Source: Echinicola marina
GTDB taxonomy: Bacteria > Bacteroidota > Bacteroidia > Cytophagales > Cyclobacteriaceae
Direction of reading: 5' to 3'
DNA length: 64,000 nucleotides
NCBI RefSeq assembly: GCF_020463795.1
Contig: NZ_CP080025.1
Coordinates: 2,415,501-2,479,500 of the forward strand
Both the position numbers and the translations under genes were made by a program. This document shows, piece after piece, positions 62,968-64,000 of the stretch. The notes under the pieces are model-generated. The model was not told the DNA's origin, searched no databases, and saw nothing but the letters and a program-made list of their open reading frames with translations. Position 1 is the stretch's first letter. Every line of letters begins with the position of its first letter.

Positions 62968-64000
62968 GATTCTAATGCTGCTTTATAGGTTTTTAGCGCT
63001 CTTTCCCGCGCTTTTTTGTGATCTACTATTGGCTCAGGGTAGCTGTCTGTGCCGAATTCTTTGACCCATTTTTTGATGTATTTATGGTCTTTGTCGAATT
63101 TTTTTATCTGTGAGCTTGGGTTGAAAATCCTGAAATAGGGTTGGGCATCTGTGCCGGTTCCTGCGGCCCACTGCCAATTGCCATTATTGGAGGCTAGCTC
63201 ATAATCCAGTAATTTCTTTGCAAAATACGCTTCTCCCCAACGCCAGTCAATTAAAAGATGCTTTGTGAGAAAACTAGCTACAATCATTCTCACCCTATTG
63301 TGCATATGACCTGTGGCATTTAGCTCGCGCATCCCCGCATCTACGATGGGATAACCTGTTTTTCCTTGACACCATTTTTCGAATTCGTCTTCATTATTTC
63401 GCCATGGAATCCTGTCGTATTGACTTTTGAAGGATTGCTTGACAAGCCGAGGATGATGATAAAGAATCATCATAAAGAATTCCCTCCATATCAATTCACT
63501 AAGAAAAACTTCATTTAACTCAGCCACCTCTAATGCTAAATACCTTATACTTATGGTTCCAAAACGTAAATGGATGCCAAGTTTGGAGGTCTGATCCATG
63601 GCTGGGAAATCCCGGTTTTGATCATAGTCTTTGATCAGTGTTTTATCAAGCTTCTGTGGAGGTAGTTTTATGTCGGTCTCCTCGAAACCAAGATCCGCTA
63701 AAGAGGGCATTTCAAAAGCGGAAGTTTGATAGAGGGATTTATAATTTGTTTTTAAAATTTGAGGTGGATTTGACTTGAATTTTTTGAGCCATGCATTTTT
63801 ATATGGAGTATAAACTTTATAGAAACTGCCACTTTCATTCAAAATTTCATCTTTTTCAAAGATGACCTGATCCTTAAAATCAAAAAAAATGACCTTTTGA
63901 CTTTTTAAAAATCTGGCTACTTCCTGGTCTCTCTCCATTGCATAAGGTTCATAATCCCTGTTGGTATAAACAGATGATATTTTGTAGTCCTTTGATAACT
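62964..64000 (-). CDS. Deoxyribodipyrimidine photolyase/cryptochrome family (partial)
   Basis: The right window edge cuts the N-terminus. The visible frame covers 345 codons, of which the first are SVYTNRDYEPYAMERDQEV, the photolyase segment that precedes the linker. FAD-binding motifs are present: FGTISIR, ELIWREFFM, EFEKWCQGKTGYPIVDAGMRELNATGHMHNR and GTGTDAQPYFRIFNP. About 110-120 residues of the antenna domain lie outside. Class I CPD photolyase is most likely because of the WAAGTGTDA segment, but (6-4) enzymes cannot be excluded. It overlaps the Smr gene by 4 bp. Confidence 0.9.
   Translation of the reverse strand, partial: LSKDYKISSVYTNRDYEPYAMERDQEVARFLKSQKVIFFDFKDQVIFEKDEILNESGSFYKVYTPYKNAWLKKFKSNPPQILKTNYKSLYQTSAFEMPSLADLGFEETDIKLPPQKLDKTLIKDYDQNRDFPAMDQTSKLGIHLRFGTISIRYLALEVAELNEVFLSELIWREFFMMILYHHPRLVKQSFKSQYDRIPWRNNEDEFEKWCQGKTGYPIVDAGMRELNATGHMHNRVRMIVASFLTKHLLIDWRWGEAYFAKKLLDYELASNNGNWQWAAGTGTDAQPYFRIFNPSSQIKKFDKDHKYIKKWVKEFGTDSYPEPIVDHKKARERALKTYKAALES

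Noticed and set aside
1-64000. tRNA, rRNA, CRISPR array or prophage
   Set aside because: No cloverleaf, rRNA core sequence, spaced direct-repeat array or phage gene was recognised by eye; a short tRNA could still be missed without a search.

Overview
The window looks like a chromosomal segment from a member of the Bacteroidota, most likely a Cytophagales/Cyclobacteriaceae bacterium (Echinicola/Algoriphagus-like). The evidence is a SusC/SusD pair, a T9SS cargo protein with a type A C-terminal sorting domain, a PorD-type (DUF4835) protein, the bamD-rpoZ-coaBC-DUF4835-recN gene order, AT-rich DNA with weak Shine-Dalgarno sites, and promoters with the Bacteroidota -7 box TAnnTTTG. I saw no rRNA, tRNA, CRISPR or phage genes. 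The genus is a guess.

Region 1 (1-18041) is an accessory locus that reads as peptidoglycan (muropeptide) salvage. It holds a BadF-type amino-sugar kinase (cut by the left edge), two lipoprotein N-acetylmuramoyl-alanine amidases flanking a NarL/LuxR response regulator, and a SusC/SusD importer. These are followed by a NodB-like deacetylase, a GH9 enzyme, a GH3 NagZ-type glucosaminidase fused to an AmiE/beta-lactamase-like domain, a phosphoesterase-PQQ fusion, and a NamZ (DUF1343) exo-muramidase. The last enzymes parallel the B. subtilis ybbC-ybbD-ybbE set. Four promoters here carry the same 18-bp palindrome (ATCCCTGAAAAnAGnGAT type). Each palindrome sits at exactly the same distance from a -7-like box, which suggests one activator-controlled regulon.

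Region 2 (18042-28335) starts with a small MITE-like element whose ends match the IS1182-type insertion sequence at 40.3-42.2 kb. It continues with a GH15 enzyme, rsmG, an ECF sigma factor overlapping a GT2 glycosyltransferase, and tgt. A recent tandem duplication of an LptF/LptG permease follows, its copied unit starting inside the 3' end of tgt, and then an EamA transporter and ispE.

Region 3 (28336-38881) is a branched-chain amino acid operon: ilvD-ilvB-ilvN-ilvC-leuC-leuD-(cimA/leuA-like)-leuB. A promoter matching the Bacteroidota consensus precedes a 19-codon leader peptide in which 10 residues are Ile, Val or Leu, then mutually exclusive antiterminator and terminator hairpins. This is a textbook ribosome-mediated attenuator. 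The synthase resembles Leptospira citramalate synthase, so the operon may make isoleucine from pyruvate.

Region 4 (38882-64000) is mostly housekeeping and envelope genes: a Tat-exported D-amino-acid-oxidase-like protein, an intact IS1182-family element inserted directly behind fabI, then fabI, recN, porD, coaBC, rpoZ, bamD, a T9SS cargo protein and an OstA-like protein on the minus strand. tilS, a cyclic-nucleotide-binding protein, mdh, a large unknown propeller protein and an MscS channel follow on the plus strand. The segment ends with a TVP38 protein, a small secreted protein, a cystathionine gamma-synthase, and a minus-strand group of photolyase (cut by the right edge), an Smr-domain protein and an unknown helical protein.
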